The notes: generated by a model from the letters alone, not told the origin. A stretch of 64,000 nt of DNA from Lysobacter enzymogenes (GCF_023617245.1 NZ_CP067396.1:2356001-2420000); one strand, 5' to 3'; positions 33,287 through 42,664 are shown, numbered from the stretch's first letter. Translations and numbers: made by a program.

Positions 33287-33292
33287 CACAAT
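33287..33292 (+). promoter_or_regulatory. Possible -10 element giving a leaderless acetyltransferase mRNA
   Basis: CACAAT followed by CGCGCG. The expected start point, seven bases after the hexamer, is the A of ATG 33299. Confidence 0.35.
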
Positions 33293-33298
33293 CGCGCG

Positions 33299-34180
33299 AT
33301 GCCACAACAACCGATATTGCGCGTCCTCGACCACACCGACACCGCGCTGCATCCAGCGTACTGCGAGTACGTCGCGCGCGTGTTCTCCCAGGCCGATTTC
33401 CGCCGCTGGTGCGAGTGGGGCCAGTGGGCGCCCGGCTACCTCGCCTACAGCCTGTTCGAAGACGGCCGCGTCGTCGCCAATGCCTCGACGATGCGCCAGC
33501 GGCTGATCGTCGATGGCGAGGAGATCCTGGCGTTCCAGTTCGGCGCGGTCGGCTGCCTGCCGCAGCACCGTGGCCGCGGGCTGGCGCGGCGGGCGATGCA
33601 GGCGGCGCTGGCCGGCTGCGGCGACGCGCCGGCGTTGCTGTTCGCCAACGACAGCGTGTTGGACTTCTATCCGCGCTTCGGTTTCGCGCCGGCGCCGCAA
33701 AGCCTGTTCGAGGCCGCGCACGCCCTCGCGCCCGCGCCGCAGCGCGCGCCGCAACGGGATCTGGCCGATGCGGACGTGCGCGAACGCTTCCTGGCCGTGG
33801 CCGCGCGCGCGGCGCCGCTGGGGCGCTGCTTCGCCAGCCGCGACTACGGCCGCACCGCGACCTGGTACGCGGCCAACGGATACGCCGCGCCGCTGTTCGA
33901 AGTCGATGCCGATACCTGGGTGTTCGCCCAGGAGCAGGACGGAGTGCTGACCATCGAGGACGTGTTCGCGGTGGCGCCGTCGCACGCGGCCCTGGCGGCC
34001 GCGTTGCCGCGCCTGATCGTCGGCCCGGTCGAGACGCTGCGCTTCGGTTTCGACCCGTGCGCGCTGTGGCCGCAGGCCGGCCCGGCCGGGGCGGACGACG
34101 AGGCCGGCTTGTTCCTGCGCGGCATCGACCCGGCCCGGTTGGGGCCGCACAGCCGCTTCCCTTCGCTGGCGCGGACCTGA
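33299..34180 (+). CDS. GNAT family N-acetyltransferase
   Basis: A 293-residue protein with an N-terminal GNAT domain. The acetyl-CoA loop reads CLPQHRGRGLARRAMQAALA at about residues 82-101, followed by LLFANDSVLDFYPRFGFAP, a strand-turn typical of GNATs. The second half (about 150-293) has the outline of a degenerate second domain and no clear motif. It acetylates an unknown amine. There is no ribosome site ahead of ATG 33299. The gene lies between selO and uup on the same strand, with its own promoter candidate. Confidence 0.85.
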   Translation: MPQQPILRVLDHTDTALHPAYCEYVARVFSQADFRRWCEWGQWAPGYLAYSLFEDGRVVANASTMRQRLIVDGEEILAFQFGAVGCLPQHRGRGLARRAMQAALAGCGDAPALLFANDSVLDFYPRFGFAPAPQSLFEAAHALAPAPQRAPQRDLADADVRERFLAVAARAAPLGRCFASRDYGRTATWYAANGYAAPLFEVDADTWVFAQEQDGVLTIEDVFAVAPSHAALAAALPRLIVGPVETLRFGFDPCALWPQAGPAGADDEAGLFLRGIDPARLGPHSRFPSLART

Positions 34181-34271
34181 TCGGCCGAGGCTGCGGTCGT
34201 GGCGCCCGTGCGGCCGCGCGCACGATCGCGGCAAAGGCGGCACGAAAGCGGCGCTGGGCCGCGGCCCCGGG

Positions 34272-34277
34272 TAGAAT
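34272..34277 (+). promoter_or_regulatory. Probable -10 element of uup
   Basis: TAGAAT followed by GCGCGC. The expected transcript start falls on the A of ATG 34284, implying a leaderless mRNA. No -35 hexamer is recognisable. Confidence 0.45.
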
Positions 34278-34283
34278 GCGCGC

Positions 34284-36167
34284 ATGCCTTTGATCACCGT
34301 ACAGAACGCCGACTACAGCGTCGGCGGCCCGCTGCTGCTCGAAAACGTCGAACTGGCCATCGAACCGGGCGAACGCATCGCCCTGATCGGCCGCAACGGC
34401 GCGGGCAAGTCCACGCTCATGAAGCTGCTGGCGGGCGAGCTCGTCCCCGACGATGGAGAGATCCGTCGCGAGGGTGGGGTGCGCGTCGCCCGGCTCGAAC
34501 AAGAGGTCCCGGCCGGCGCCAGCGGCAGCGTGTTCGACGTGGTCGCCGACGGCCTCGGCGAACTCGGCCACTGGCTGGCCGAATTCCACCACCTCAGCCA
34601 CGCCGAGCATTACGACGCCGACGCGGTCGCCAAGGTCCAGACCAAGATCGAGGACGCCCAGGGCTGGGGCCTGGACCAGCGCGTCGAAGAGACCCTGACC
34701 CGGCTCGGCCTGGACGGCGAAGCCGCGTTCGACGGCTTGTCCGGCGGCATGAAGCGGCGGGTGCTGCTGGCGCGCGCGCTGGTTTCGTCGCCCGACCTGC
34801 TGCTGCTCGACGAGCCGACCAACCATCTCGACATCGAAGCCATCGACTGGCTCGAACAGTTCCTCAAGTCCTGGAGCGGCGCGCTGCTGTTCGTCACCCA
34901 CGACCGCCGCTTCCTGCGCGCGCTGGCGACCCGCATCGTCGAGATCGACCGCGGCCGCGTCACCAGCTGGCCCGGCGACTGGGACAACTACCTGCGCCGG
35001 CGCGAGGAGCGGCTGAACGCCGAGGCGCAGGAAAACGCGCGCTTCGACAAGCTGCTGGCGCAGGAAGAGGTGTGGATCCGCCAGGGCATCAAGGCCCGCC
35101 GCACCCGCGACGAAGGCCGCGTGCGCCGGCTCAAGGCGATGCGCAACGAGCGCGCCCAGCGCCGCGACAACGTCGGCAACGTGCGCATGGAATTCGCCCA
35201 GTCCGAGCAGTCCGGGCGCAAGGTGCTCGAGGCCAAGGACGTGGACTTCGACTACGGCGGCCAGCCGATGCTGCGCGGGTTCTCCGGCACCGTGTTCCGC
35301 GGCGACCGGATCGGCCTGATCGGCCCCAACGGCAGCGGCAAGACCACCTTGCTCAAGGTGCTGCTGGGCGAACTGGCGCCGAAGGCCGGCGAAGTGCGCC
35401 TGGGCAGCAACCTGCAGATCGCCTATTTCGACCAGTACCGCGCGACCCTGCGCGAGGACTGGAACGCGATCGAGAACGTCGCCGAGGGTCGCGAGTACGT
35501 CGAGGTCGGCGGCAAGAGCAAGCACATCATCGGCTACCTGCAGGATTTCCTGTTCACCCCCGAGCGCGCGCGCGCGCCGATCACCCGCCTGTCCGGCGGC
35601 GAGCGCAACCGCCTGCTGCTGGCCAAGCTGTTCGCCCAGCCGTCCAACCTGCTGGTGATGGACGAACCGACCAACGACCTCGACGTGGAAACGCTGGAGC
35701 TGCTGGAAGAACTGCTCGGCGACTACCCGGGAACCTTGCTGCTGGTCAGCCACGACCGCGACTTCCTCGACAACGTGGTGACCTCCACGCTGGTGATGGA
35801 AGGCGAGGGCGGGGTCGGCGAGTACGTCGGCGGCTACAGCGACTGGCTGCGCCAGCGTCCGGCCGGGGCCGCGCCGGCCAAGGCCACCGCCGCGGCGATG
35901 GCCAAGCCCGCCGCCGTCGCCGCGCCGGCGCCCGAGCCCGCCGCGGCCAAGCGCAAGCTCAGCTACAAGGACGCGCGCGAGCTGGAGCAGTTGCCGGCGC
36001 GGATCGAGTCGCTGGAAACGCGCGTGTCCGACCTCACCGCGCAAATGAACGACCCGGCCTTCTACCAGCGCGACGCCGCCGCGATGGCCGCGCACAACGC
36101 CGAACTGGCCAAGGCCCAGGCCGAGCTCGACCACGCCTACTCGCGCTGGTCCGAACTGGAAGGCTGA
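34284..36167 (+). CDS. uup: ABC-F ATPase Uup
   Basis: A 627-residue ABC-F protein with two ATPase domains and no membrane part. Domain 1: Walker A GRNGAGKST (36-44), LSGGMKRRVLLARAL, LLLLDEPTNHLD. A charged linker (about 230-300, rich in Arg/Glu) follows. Domain 2: GPNGSGKTTLLKVLLGEL, LSGGERNRLLLAKL, LLVMDEPTNDLD. A C-terminal coiled coil (about 550-627, ARELEQLPARIESLETRVSD) marks it as Uup rather than EttA. Uup acts on ribosomes or on DNA structures to limit transposon excision; the exact role is debated. It is probably read from a leaderless transcript. Confidence 0.95.
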   Translation: MPLITVQNADYSVGGPLLLENVELAIEPGERIALIGRNGAGKSTLMKLLAGELVPDDGEIRREGGVRVARLEQEVPAGASGSVFDVVADGLGELGHWLAEFHHLSHAEHYDADAVAKVQTKIEDAQGWGLDQRVEETLTRLGLDGEAAFDGLSGGMKRRVLLARALVSSPDLLLLDEPTNHLDIEAIDWLEQFLKSWSGALLFVTHDRRFLRALATRIVEIDRGRVTSWPGDWDNYLRRREERLNAEAQENARFDKLLAQEEVWIRQGIKARRTRDEGRVRRLKAMRNERAQRRDNVGNVRMEFAQSEQSGRKVLEAKDVDFDYGGQPMLRGFSGTVFRGDRIGLIGPNGSGKTTLLKVLLGELAPKAGEVRLGSNLQIAYFDQYRATLREDWNAIENVAEGREYVEVGGKSKHIIGYLQDFLFTPERARAPITRLSGGERNRLLLAKLFAQPSNLLVMDEPTNDLDVETLELLEELLGDYPGTLLLVSHDRDFLDNVVTSTLVMEGEGGVGEYVGGYSDWLRQRPAGAAPAKATAAAMAKPAAVAAPAPEPAAAKRKLSYKDARELEQLPARIESLETRVSDLTAQMNDPAFYQRDAAAMAAHNAELAKAQAELDHAYSRWSELEG

Positions 36168-36747
36168 GCCGCCGCCGGCGCCCCGCGAGGGCGCCGGCTG
36201 TGGGAGGGCTTCAGCCCCGAGGCCTTCCGCTCCGCCACGACGCACCGCCGGACTGAAACCCCGATCCCGCGCCCCACAACCGGCTGGTTGCGGGAGGGCC
36301 CCGGCTGTTTTGGGCAGGGCTCCGGCCGTTTTGGGGAGGGGCTCTGGCTGTCGTGGGAGGGGCTTCAGCCCCGACGCCTTTCGCTCCGCCGCGACACACC
36401 ACCGGACTGAAACCCGCCTGCACCGACCCCGAGTCCCACAACCGACTGTTTTGGGCAGGGCTTCAGCTGTCGTGGCAGGACTCCTGCTGTTGTGGGAAGG
36501 GCTTCAGCCCCGACGCCTTCCGCTCCGCCACGACACACCGCCACCCCAACGCAGCGGAGTGCGCACCCCAACCCCGCCCCCCCAACTTCCGGCCATTGCG
36601 CCGCCCCCGCCGCGGGCCCGTAATCGCCGCATCGACGCCGCCCACCGGCGCAGGAGCCCCGATGCGCGCCGCCCGCCACGCCCACGCCGCATCGCGCCGC
36701 GCGCCCGAGGCGCGCGTCGGCCCGCCCGCCGCCGCGCCGCAACCCGC
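36168..36747. repeat. Non-coding region with three direct repeats
   Basis: 580 bases with no gene. A block of about 45-55 bases, GGCTTCAGCCCCGACGCC followed by TTCCGCTCCGCCACGACAC, recurs at about 36207, 36361 and 36500. GTGGGAGGG-type units lie in between. They are relatives of the REP-type unit seen at 46923 and 49701. ORFs drawn across it are repeat-derived. Confidence 0.8.
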
Positions 36748-37503
36748 ATGACCGCAGCCTACCGCACCCGCCACGAACGCAACGCCACCCTGGCCACGCA
36801 CCGCCACCGCGAGCCGTACGCCGCGCTGGTGCTCGAGGGCGACTACACCGAAGCCAGCCTCGACGGCCCGCTGCCGTGCGCGGCGGGAACCCTGGTTCTG
36901 CATCCGGCCTTCCACGCCCACGGCGACCGTTTCGGCCGCAGCGGCGCCAGCGCGATCAATCTGGAACTCAGCCAGGCGGCCACGCCCGGCGTCGCCGCCG
37001 ATCCGGCCTTCGCCGCCCGCGCCTGGCGCGTGCACGATCTGAACGAAGCGCGCGAAGTGTTCGAACGCGCGCCGCGGCGCCTGGCCGAGCTGCTGGCCTG
37101 CGCGCAGCCGCTGCCAGCGGCGGCGCTGCCGGACTGGCAGGGCGAACTGCTGCGGCGCATGGACCAGGACGAGCGCGAGATCGCCGAACTGGCGCGCGAA
37201 CTCGGCGTCTCGGCCGAGCACGCCAGCCGCGCGCTCGGCCGCAGCTTCGGCATGTCGCCGCGCGCGCTGCGGCGCGAGGCGCGCTGGCGTCGCGCGCTGC
37301 GCCTGCTGGCCGCGCCGATGGCGTTGGCCGACGTCGCCGCCGCGGCCGGATTCGCCGACCAGAGCCACCTGCACAAGGTCGTGGTCGCGCATGCCGGCTG
37401 CACGCCGCTGCAGCTGCGGCGGCAGGTGCTGGCGCCGGCGGAATGCCGGGTCGAAGCGAAGATCAAGTGCGTACAAGACCCGCACGCCGCGCGCGCCGCC
37501 TAA
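36748..37503 (+). CDS. AraC-family regulator with cupin-like N domain
   Basis: A 251-residue regulator. The N-terminal part (about 15-70) is cupin-like: THRHREPYAALVLEGDYTEA and LHPAFHAHGDRFG. The C-terminal AraC domain (about 150-235) has two helix-turn-helix units, IAELARELGVSAEHASRALG and ALADVAAAAGFADQSHLHKV. It probably senses a small ligand through the cupin pocket. ATG 36748 starts a reasonable N terminus (MTAAYRTRHERNATLATH). The next gene begins 38 bases after its stop on the same strand and is a candidate member of the same operon. Confidence 0.88.
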   Translation: MTAAYRTRHERNATLATHRHREPYAALVLEGDYTEASLDGPLPCAAGTLVLHPAFHAHGDRFGRSGASAINLELSQAATPGVAADPAFAARAWRVHDLNEAREVFERAPRRLAELLACAQPLPAAALPDWQGELLRRMDQDEREIAELARELGVSAEHASRALGRSFGMSPRALRREARWRRALRLLAAPMALADVAAAAGFADQSHLHKVVVAHAGCTPLQLRRQVLAPAECRVEAKIKCVQDPHAARAA

Positions 37504-37541
37504 TGGCCCCGACGCGCGCCGCGCGACTCCGGAGCCCTCCC

Positions 37542-38747
37542 ATGCGCCACCGTTCCCCGTTGTTGTTCTTGTTGCCGGCCGCCGCGCTGCCGCTGTTGAT
37601 CGGCTGGGCGATCGGCGCCACCGCCGCGCCGCCGGCGGCCGCGCCGGCCAGCGGCCCGCAAGCCGCCAGCGCGGTCAGCCAGGCGCTCGGCGCGGCGCTG
37701 CGCGCCGACGCGCCGGCGGCGCTGGCCGTGCTCAAGGCCGCGCCGGCCGAGCAGTTCCAGGGCAAGGACGCGGACTTCCGCCAATGCATGCTCGAACGCC
37801 ACGAGCGCAAGGCGCCGCCGCCGGTCGTGGCGGCGAGCGCGACCGCGCCGCGCGATGCGTTCGCTACGCAAGTGCTGGGCATCTACCAGCGCTACTGGTG
37901 GCATGCGGTGCGCGAACCGCAGCGGCGCGGCGAGCTCGAACGCACGCTCAAGGCCGAACTGGCCGCGGCGATCGGCGAACCGGCGCCGGGCGACGGCGAG
38001 GAAGCGTTCGAAGCGCTCTACGCCAAGCTCGACGCGCACCTGCGCGAGAGCGGGCTGCATCCGCTGCAGGGCCGTACCCCGCCGCTGTACGACCTGTTCC
38101 TGTGGGGTGGACAGGAGCAGCGCGACTACACCGTCGCGCTGCCCGGCGGCGTCGCCCAGCCGGTCGAGGTGTTCGTGATGGACGGCTGGATCAGCCGCGG
38201 CTGGAGCCACTACACCGCCTGCGGCAAGACCGGCGCGGCCGGCTGGGTCAAGCCCGAGGGCCTGTACGCGGTGCGCGAGTCCTACGGCGACCTGCAGGGC
38301 GAAGACTTCAAGGTCAGTTTCCTCGGCCACGAGGCCCAGCATTTCGCCGACCTCGCGCGCTGGCCGAAGCTGCCGCCGTGGCGGCTGGAATACCGCGCCA
38401 AGCTGGTCGAGCTGGCCCAGGCCGACAGCAGCCGCGAGAAGCTCCTCGACCGGTTCTATCGCGCCCAGGACGACGACCTCGATCACCCGCATCCCTACGC
38501 CAACAAGCGCGTGCTGACCGACGCCGCCAAGGCGCTGGGACTGGGCGCCGACGCCGACCTGCGCAAGGCCGACCCGGTCGCGCTGCGCCGGGTCGCCGCC
38601 GAGGCTTTGCTGGCCGATACGCGCAAGCTCGAAAGCGAACCGGCGGGAACCTACGCCGAGCCGGCCAAGGGCGAGGCCAAGCCCGCGGCGCGGCCGCAAG
38701 CCAAGTCCACGGACAAGCCCGCGAGCAAGCCCGCGAGCAAGCCCTGA
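37542..38747 (+). CDS. Secreted protein of unknown function with HExxH motif
   Basis: A 401-residue protein with an N-terminal signal sequence (MRHRSPLLFLLPAAALPLLI) and a low-complexity Ala/Pro stretch after it. I do not recognise the family. Around residue 263-275 it has FLGHEAQHFADLARWP, an HEAQH motif of the HExxH zinc-peptidase type. GWISRGWSHYTACGK precedes it. The C terminus is a Lys/Ala/Pro repeat (KPASKPASKP). It is probably exported and could be a metallopeptidase, but a third metal ligand is not identified. ATG 37542 has GGAG upstream. Confidence 0.75.
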   Translation: MRHRSPLLFLLPAAALPLLIGWAIGATAAPPAAAPASGPQAASAVSQALGAALRADAPAALAVLKAAPAEQFQGKDADFRQCMLERHERKAPPPVVAASATAPRDAFATQVLGIYQRYWWHAVREPQRRGELERTLKAELAAAIGEPAPGDGEEAFEALYAKLDAHLRESGLHPLQGRTPPLYDLFLWGGQEQRDYTVALPGGVAQPVEVFVMDGWISRGWSHYTACGKTGAAGWVKPEGLYAVRESYGDLQGEDFKVSFLGHEAQHFADLARWPKLPPWRLEYRAKLVELAQADSSREKLLDRFYRAQDDDLDHPHPYANKRVLTDAAKALGLGADADLRKADPVALRRVAAEALLADTRKLESEPAGTYAEPAKGEAKPAARPQAKSTDKPASKPASKP

Positions 38748-38773
38748 GCGCGCGGCGCGGCGCGGGCAACGGT

Positions 38774-38779
38774 TAGACT
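38774..38779 (+). promoter_or_regulatory. Possible -10 element of thpR
   Basis: TAGACT followed by GCCGCG. The expected start point is the A of ATG 38786, so the transcript would be leaderless. Confidence 0.4.
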
Positions 38780-38785
38780 GCCGCG

Positions 38786-39379
38786 ATGCATCAGTCTTCC
38801 CTGTTCGGCGATCCCGCGCCGTGCCAGCCCGCCGAATTGCACCGCCTGTTCTTCGCCCTGTGGCCCGACGCCGGTGTGCGCGCGCGGATCCGCGAGCGCG
38901 CGCTGGCGCTGGAGGCGGCGCAGCGCCCCGGCGGGCGCCTGATCGGCGCCCATCGCTATCACCTCACCCTGCAATTCCTCGGCGATTTCGCCGAACTGCC
39001 GCAAGCGCTGGCGCAGCGCGCCGGCGCCGCGGCCGCCGCGGTGCGCGCCGACGCCTTCGATTTCGCGCTGGACCGCGCCGGCAGCTTCGCCAACCGCGAC
39101 ATTCCGTGGTGGCTGGGTAGCGCCGAACCGAATCCGTCGTTGGCGGCGCTGTGGGACCGGCTCGGCGTGGCCCTGGCCAAGCAGGGCGTCAAGGTCGTCG
39201 CCAGCCACCGCGCGCACGCGCCGCACGTCACTGTCGTGCGCGAGGCGGGGCACGGGTTGAGCGCGCCGCTGGCGATCGATCCGGTGATCTGGCGGATCGA
39301 CCGCTTCGTGCTGCTGCACAGCGTGCTCGGCAAGCGCAACGAGTATTCGCTGCTGGGCGAGTGGCCGCTGGACGGCTGA
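38786..39379 (+). CDS. thpR: RNA 2',3'-cyclic phosphodiesterase (2'-5' RNA ligase family)
   Basis: A 197-residue 2H-superfamily enzyme. Both catalytic motifs are present: HLTL at residues 59-62 (RYHLTLQFLGDF) and HVTV at 147-150 (HAPHVTVVREAG). LHRLFFALWPD is the usual N-terminal strand. It opens 2',3'-cyclic phosphates on RNA and can ligate tRNA halves in vitro. No ribosome site is seen. It is convergent with the exonuclease-type lipoprotein gene, 17 bases from its stop. Confidence 0.93.
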   Translation: MHQSSLFGDPAPCQPAELHRLFFALWPDAGVRARIRERALALEAAQRPGGRLIGAHRYHLTLQFLGDFAELPQALAQRAGAAAAAVRADAFDFALDRAGSFANRDIPWWLGSAEPNPSLAALWDRLGVALAKQGVKVVASHRAHAPHVTVVREAGHGLSAPLAIDPVIWRIDRFVLLHSVLGKRNEYSLLGEWPLDG

Positions 39380-39395
39380 GGCCGCCGCGTGCGCT

Positions 39396-40268
39396 TCAGC
39401 GTTGCGGCGGCAGCGGCTGCAGGCGCACGAACAGACCGAAGTGATCCGACGGCCACACGCCGTCGCGGCTTTCGTTCAGCACGATCCGCGCTTCCTTCAC
39501 CGCGAAGCCGCGGCGGTCGTAGAACACGTGATCGATGCGCTGCGCCGGCAGGTAGGCCGGGTTGAGCGTGCTGGCGCGCGCCGGATCGGCGGCGAGGCGG
39601 GGATGGGCGGTGGCGAAGGCGTCGGCGTAGCGCGCGCGCAGCGCGGCCAGTTCCGGCGCGTCGGCCTCGGTATTGAAGTCGCCGGCGATCAACGTGCGCG
39701 CGCCGTGCGCGCTGGCGTCGACGAACGCCAGCAGGCTGGCGACCTGGCGCGCGCGGATCGCGCCGCCGCCGCGTTCGTTGTGCAGGTGGGTGGCGTAGAA
39801 GTCCGCGTCCGCCTTGTCGCTGCGCACGTGCGCGGCGCTGCGGTAGTCGTCGAGCGGTTCGAGTTTGCGTTGCTGCGCGTCGGAGCCGGCGCCGGCGATC
39901 AGGATCGCGTTGCCGTAGCGCAGCGGCGCATCGAGCGGATCGACCGAAACGAAGCCGACCCGATAGCCCAGGGCCTCGCCCAGGTCCTGTGCCTGGTTGC
40001 GCAGGCCCGGCCGTTGCAGCACTTCCTGCAGCGCGATCAGGTCCGGTTTCAAGCGCGCGACCTCGGCCAGGATCAGCGCGCGCCGGCGCGGCCAGTCGCC
40101 CTTGTCGTGCCACAGGTTGAGGGTCAGCACGCGCAGTTCCCGCGCCTGCGCGTCGTTCGCTTGCGCGGCCTGCGGCGCGGACGCGCGCTGCGGCGCCGCG
40201 CAGGCGGCCAACGCGGCGGCGAGCATCACGCACACGCCGGCGCGCCATCGCGCGCGCGCGCCGCTCAT
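39396..40268 (-). CDS. Endonuclease/exonuclease/phosphatase family lipoprotein
   Basis: A 290-residue protein. It has a signal sequence ending in a lipobox (AAALAAC), then an EEP domain: VLTLNLWHDKGDWPRRRALI, LIALQEVLQR with the metal Glu, YATHLHNE, LIAGDFNTEADAPEL and the closing WPSDHFGLFVRL with the catalytic Asp-His pair. The fold hydrolyses phosphodiesters or phosphomonoesters; being exported, it may act on extracellular nucleic acid, phospholipid or sugar phosphate. Its ATG overlaps the stop of the small lipoprotein gene upstream by four bases. Confidence 0.9.
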   Translation of the reverse strand: MSGARARWRAGVCVMLAAALAACAAPQRASAPQAAQANDAQARELRVLTLNLWHDKGDWPRRRALILAEVARLKPDLIALQEVLQRPGLRNQAQDLGEALGYRVGFVSVDPLDAPLRYGNAILIAGAGSDAQQRKLEPLDDYRSAAHVRSDKADADFYATHLHNERGGGAIRARQVASLLAFVDASAHGARTLIAGDFNTEADAPELAALRARYADAFATAHPRLAADPARASTLNPAYLPAQRIDHVFYDRRGFAVKEARIVLNESRDGVWPSDHFGLFVRLQPLPPQR

Positions 40269-40681
40269 GGCGCCAGCGACGCGGCGCAGCCGCGGTAGTG
40301 GCGGTCGCCGACCTGCAGCTCCACGCTGGCGATATAGTCGCGGTCGCTCATGCCGTCGCTGCACTGCTCGCGCCGGTAGTTCAGCGACACCCACACCCCG
40401 TCGGCGGTGTAGCCGGTATAGCCGGAGACGTCCTCCAGACGGGTGGCGTCGCGCACGACGAGCTTGCGTTCGCCGTAGTCCAGTTCCAGCCGGATCGCCG
40501 GCGACTCGCCCGGGCCGACTTCGGCCAGCCAGCCCGGCTCGGTGCCGACCGCGCGCAACGCCGGGGCGGCCGGCGTCGAAGCCGGCGCGGCCGCGGGCGT
40601 GGCCTCGCGCGCGCCCGGCGCGGGCGCGGAACAGGCCGCGAGCCAGAGCGCGGCGAGCGGAACGAAGGCGAGACGGCGCAT
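40265..40681 (-). CDS. Small lipoprotein (COG3650-like)
   Basis: A 138-residue lipoprotein starting MRRLAFVPLAALWLAAC, with Cys17 in a clean lipobox. The mature part, after a Pro/Ala linker, has ALRAVGTEPGWLAEVGPG and CSDGMSDRDYIASVELQV with two cysteines. This matches a widespread family of uncharacterised periplasmic proteins (COG3650). Some members are fused to META or DUF306-like domains. It is translationally coupled to the exonuclease-type lipoprotein gene, so the two probably work at the same membrane. Function unknown. Confidence 0.8.
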   Translation of the reverse strand: MRRLAFVPLAALWLAACSAPAPGAREATPAAAPASTPAAPALRAVGTEPGWLAEVGPGESPAIRLELDYGERKLVVRDATRLEDVSGYTGYTADGVWVSLNYRREQCSDGMSDRDYIASVELQVGDRHYRGCAASLAP

Positions 40682-40755
40682 GCGGCGTTTCCTGAAACCG
40701 ACGACGCGCCGAGGATAACGCGAAGCCCTTGCAGCCGCCCGCGCGCGGCGGCCGC

Positions 40756-40858
40756 CCCTTGTAGGAGCGGCGCAAGCCGCGACCGCGACATCGCAACTAC
40801 GTCGAGACTCTCGCCGCAGTCGCGTCGTCGCGGCTCGCGCCGCTCCTGCGGGCGGATC
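40756..40858. repeat. Palindrome pair, GTAGGAGCG family
   Basis: TTGTAGGAGCGGCGCAAGCC at 40759 and the inverted GCGGCTCGCGCCGCTCCTGC ending near 40850 face each other over about 35 bases, upstream of the small lipoprotein gene and downstream of the M14 peptidase gene. Confidence 0.85.
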
Positions 40859-40864
40859 GCGCGG

Positions 40865-42664
40865 TCAGCGCGGGACGGTCTGGGTGCGCAGCACCGGATA
40901 CAGGTTGTAGCGCTCGTCCCAGGCGGTGTGGCGGCGGTAGAAGAAGTCCAGCCGCGCCTGCGGGCTCTTGGCGAAGGCGGGATCGTCGCGCAGCTTGGCC
41001 TCGAATTCGGCCTTGACCTGCGGGTCCTTGAGCATTTCGCGCGCCACGTCCTCGGCGACGTAGTCCTCCATGTACTCCTTGCGCTCGAAGGCGTTGTTGA
41101 ACTCGCCCCACGCCGCCAGCGAATCCGGCGCCTGCGGCTCCAGCAGCGCCATCGCCAGACGCGACTTGGCCTGGGCGATCGGCACGAACAGCGCGCCGGC
41201 GATCAGGTCCTGGGTTTCGCTCTTCCATTGCCCGCTCAGCGTATTGCGCTGGTGGCCTTCGCTGGACTGCGCCGACAGCTCGGCCTTGTCGGCGCGGAAT
41301 GCCTCGACCTGGGCGCCGGCCAGCGCCGCATCCAGGCGCCGGTACTCGATGCCGTGCTGGTCGAGCTTGGCCGCGACCCACGCCGCCTGCGCGGCCGGCA
41401 CCAGGTAGCCGCCGCGCGGCGCCGGCACCTGCCGTCCCGGCTGGATGTCGTACTTCAGCGGCACGTTCCACACCTGCGGCTTGGTTTCGTCGTAGCGGGT
41501 CATCAGCGCGCCGGACACGTCCGACGGCGTGCGCGTGTACGCATAGCCGCGGAAGGCGACGGTGCGGCTCTTGTCGCTGACCTTGTAGTCCAGCGCCACG
41601 TCCTGCCCGCCGAGCCGCTTGGCGCGGCCGTCGGCGGCCAGCGCCTCGCCGCGCCATTGCGCGCCGTGGGCGGCGACCAGGTCGAGCAGGTCGACGATGG
41701 TGTTGCGGGTGATCCGCACGCGGGTCGGGTAGTCCTTCCACGAATGGGTTTCCACCAGCATCGCCAGGCGGTTGCGCAGGTAGAAATAGCCGTGCGAGAA
41801 GCGCGGCGGCGGCACGCCGTCCTCGAAGCCGGAGGCCGGGTTGTCGGATTCGACGAACGAGGGGTAGTAAGGCAGCGGCAGCGAGCCCTGCTTGGCGAGC
41901 CGGGCGATGGTGCCGTCGCGCAACGCGGCGCCGGCCTTGCGCAGGGCCTCGTCGCCGGCGTGCACCGGCTCGACCTGGATCGACACGTCGTGCTCGAACT
42001 TGGCGCCGTCGGTGACGTGCAGGTCGACGTAGGCCAGCGGGTCCCAGCGCTGCACCAGCTTGAGCATGGCCTGCATTTCCGCCGCGTCGGCCTTGAGGTA
42101 ATCGCGGTTGAGGTTGTAGTTCTGCGCGGTGACGCGCCAGCCCATTTCCTCCGGGCCGCGCTGGTTGGGGCGGTTCCAGGCGCCGAAGCGCTCGTGGCCG
42201 TCGATGTTGAACACCGGCACGAACAGCAGCACCTGCTTGGCCAGCGCGCCCTTCGCCGCTTCGCCGTCGAGCGCCTGGCGCAGGGCCAGGAAGCCGGCGT
42301 CCTTGCCGTCGATCTCGCCGGCGTGGATGCCGCCCTGGATCAGCAGCACCGGCAGATTCTTGGCCTGCGCCTGTTCGGGCGTGAACGCGCCGCTGCGGGT
42401 GACCACCAGCACCTTCATCGGCCGGCCTTCCGGGGTGGTGCCGAACTCCTCGCAGCGCACCGCGTCGGGATAGCGCTCGGCGAAGCGCGCGCACAGCTCG
42501 ATCACTTCCTCGTAGCGGCCGGTCTTGAGGAAGCCGCTGCGCTCGGACACGGTGGTGATCGGCGCATCGGCAGCGGGCGCCGGCGCGGCATAGCCGCCGG
42601 CGAGGGCCAGCGCGAAGGCGAGGGCGGAGGGCAGGGCGGCGCGGAACTCGGGCTGGCGGGTCAT
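40865..42664 (-). CDS. M14 family zinc carboxypeptidase, secreted
   Basis: A 599-residue exported protein with a signal sequence (about 1-32, ending APAPAADA). The M14 catalytic domain carries the zinc ligands His114 and Glu117 in GGIHAGEIDG and His216 in YVDLHVTDGA. The substrate-binding Arg187 lies in QNYNLNRDYL, and the general base Glu305 in AMLVETHSWKDY. A long C-terminal region (about 350-599) follows, with the outline of a beta-rich accessory domain. It probably trims peptides in the periplasm or outside the cell. The start at ATG 42664 gives a good signal peptide. It is divergent from the second glutathione transferase. Confidence 0.93.
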   Translation of the reverse strand: MTRQPEFRAALPSALAFALALAGGYAAPAPAADAPITTVSERSGFLKTGRYEEVIELCARFAERYPDAVRCEEFGTTPEGRPMKVLVVTRSGAFTPEQAQAKNLPVLLIQGGIHAGEIDGKDAGFLALRQALDGEAAKGALAKQVLLFVPVFNIDGHERFGAWNRPNQRGPEEMGWRVTAQNYNLNRDYLKADAAEMQAMLKLVQRWDPLAYVDLHVTDGAKFEHDVSIQVEPVHAGDEALRKAGAALRDGTIARLAKQGSLPLPYYPSFVESDNPASGFEDGVPPPRFSHGYFYLRNRLAMLVETHSWKDYPTRVRITRNTIVDLLDLVAAHGAQWRGEALAADGRAKRLGGQDVALDYKVSDKSRTVAFRGYAYTRTPSDVSGALMTRYDETKPQVWNVPLKYDIQPGRQVPAPRGGYLVPAAQAAWVAAKLDQHGIEYRRLDAALAGAQVEAFRADKAELSAQSSEGHQRNTLSGQWKSETQDLIAGALFVPIAQAKSRLAMALLEPQAPDSLAAWGEFNNAFERKEYMEDYVAEDVAREMLKDPQVKAEFEAKLRDDPAFAKSPQARLDFFYRRHTAWDERYNLYPVLRTQTVPR

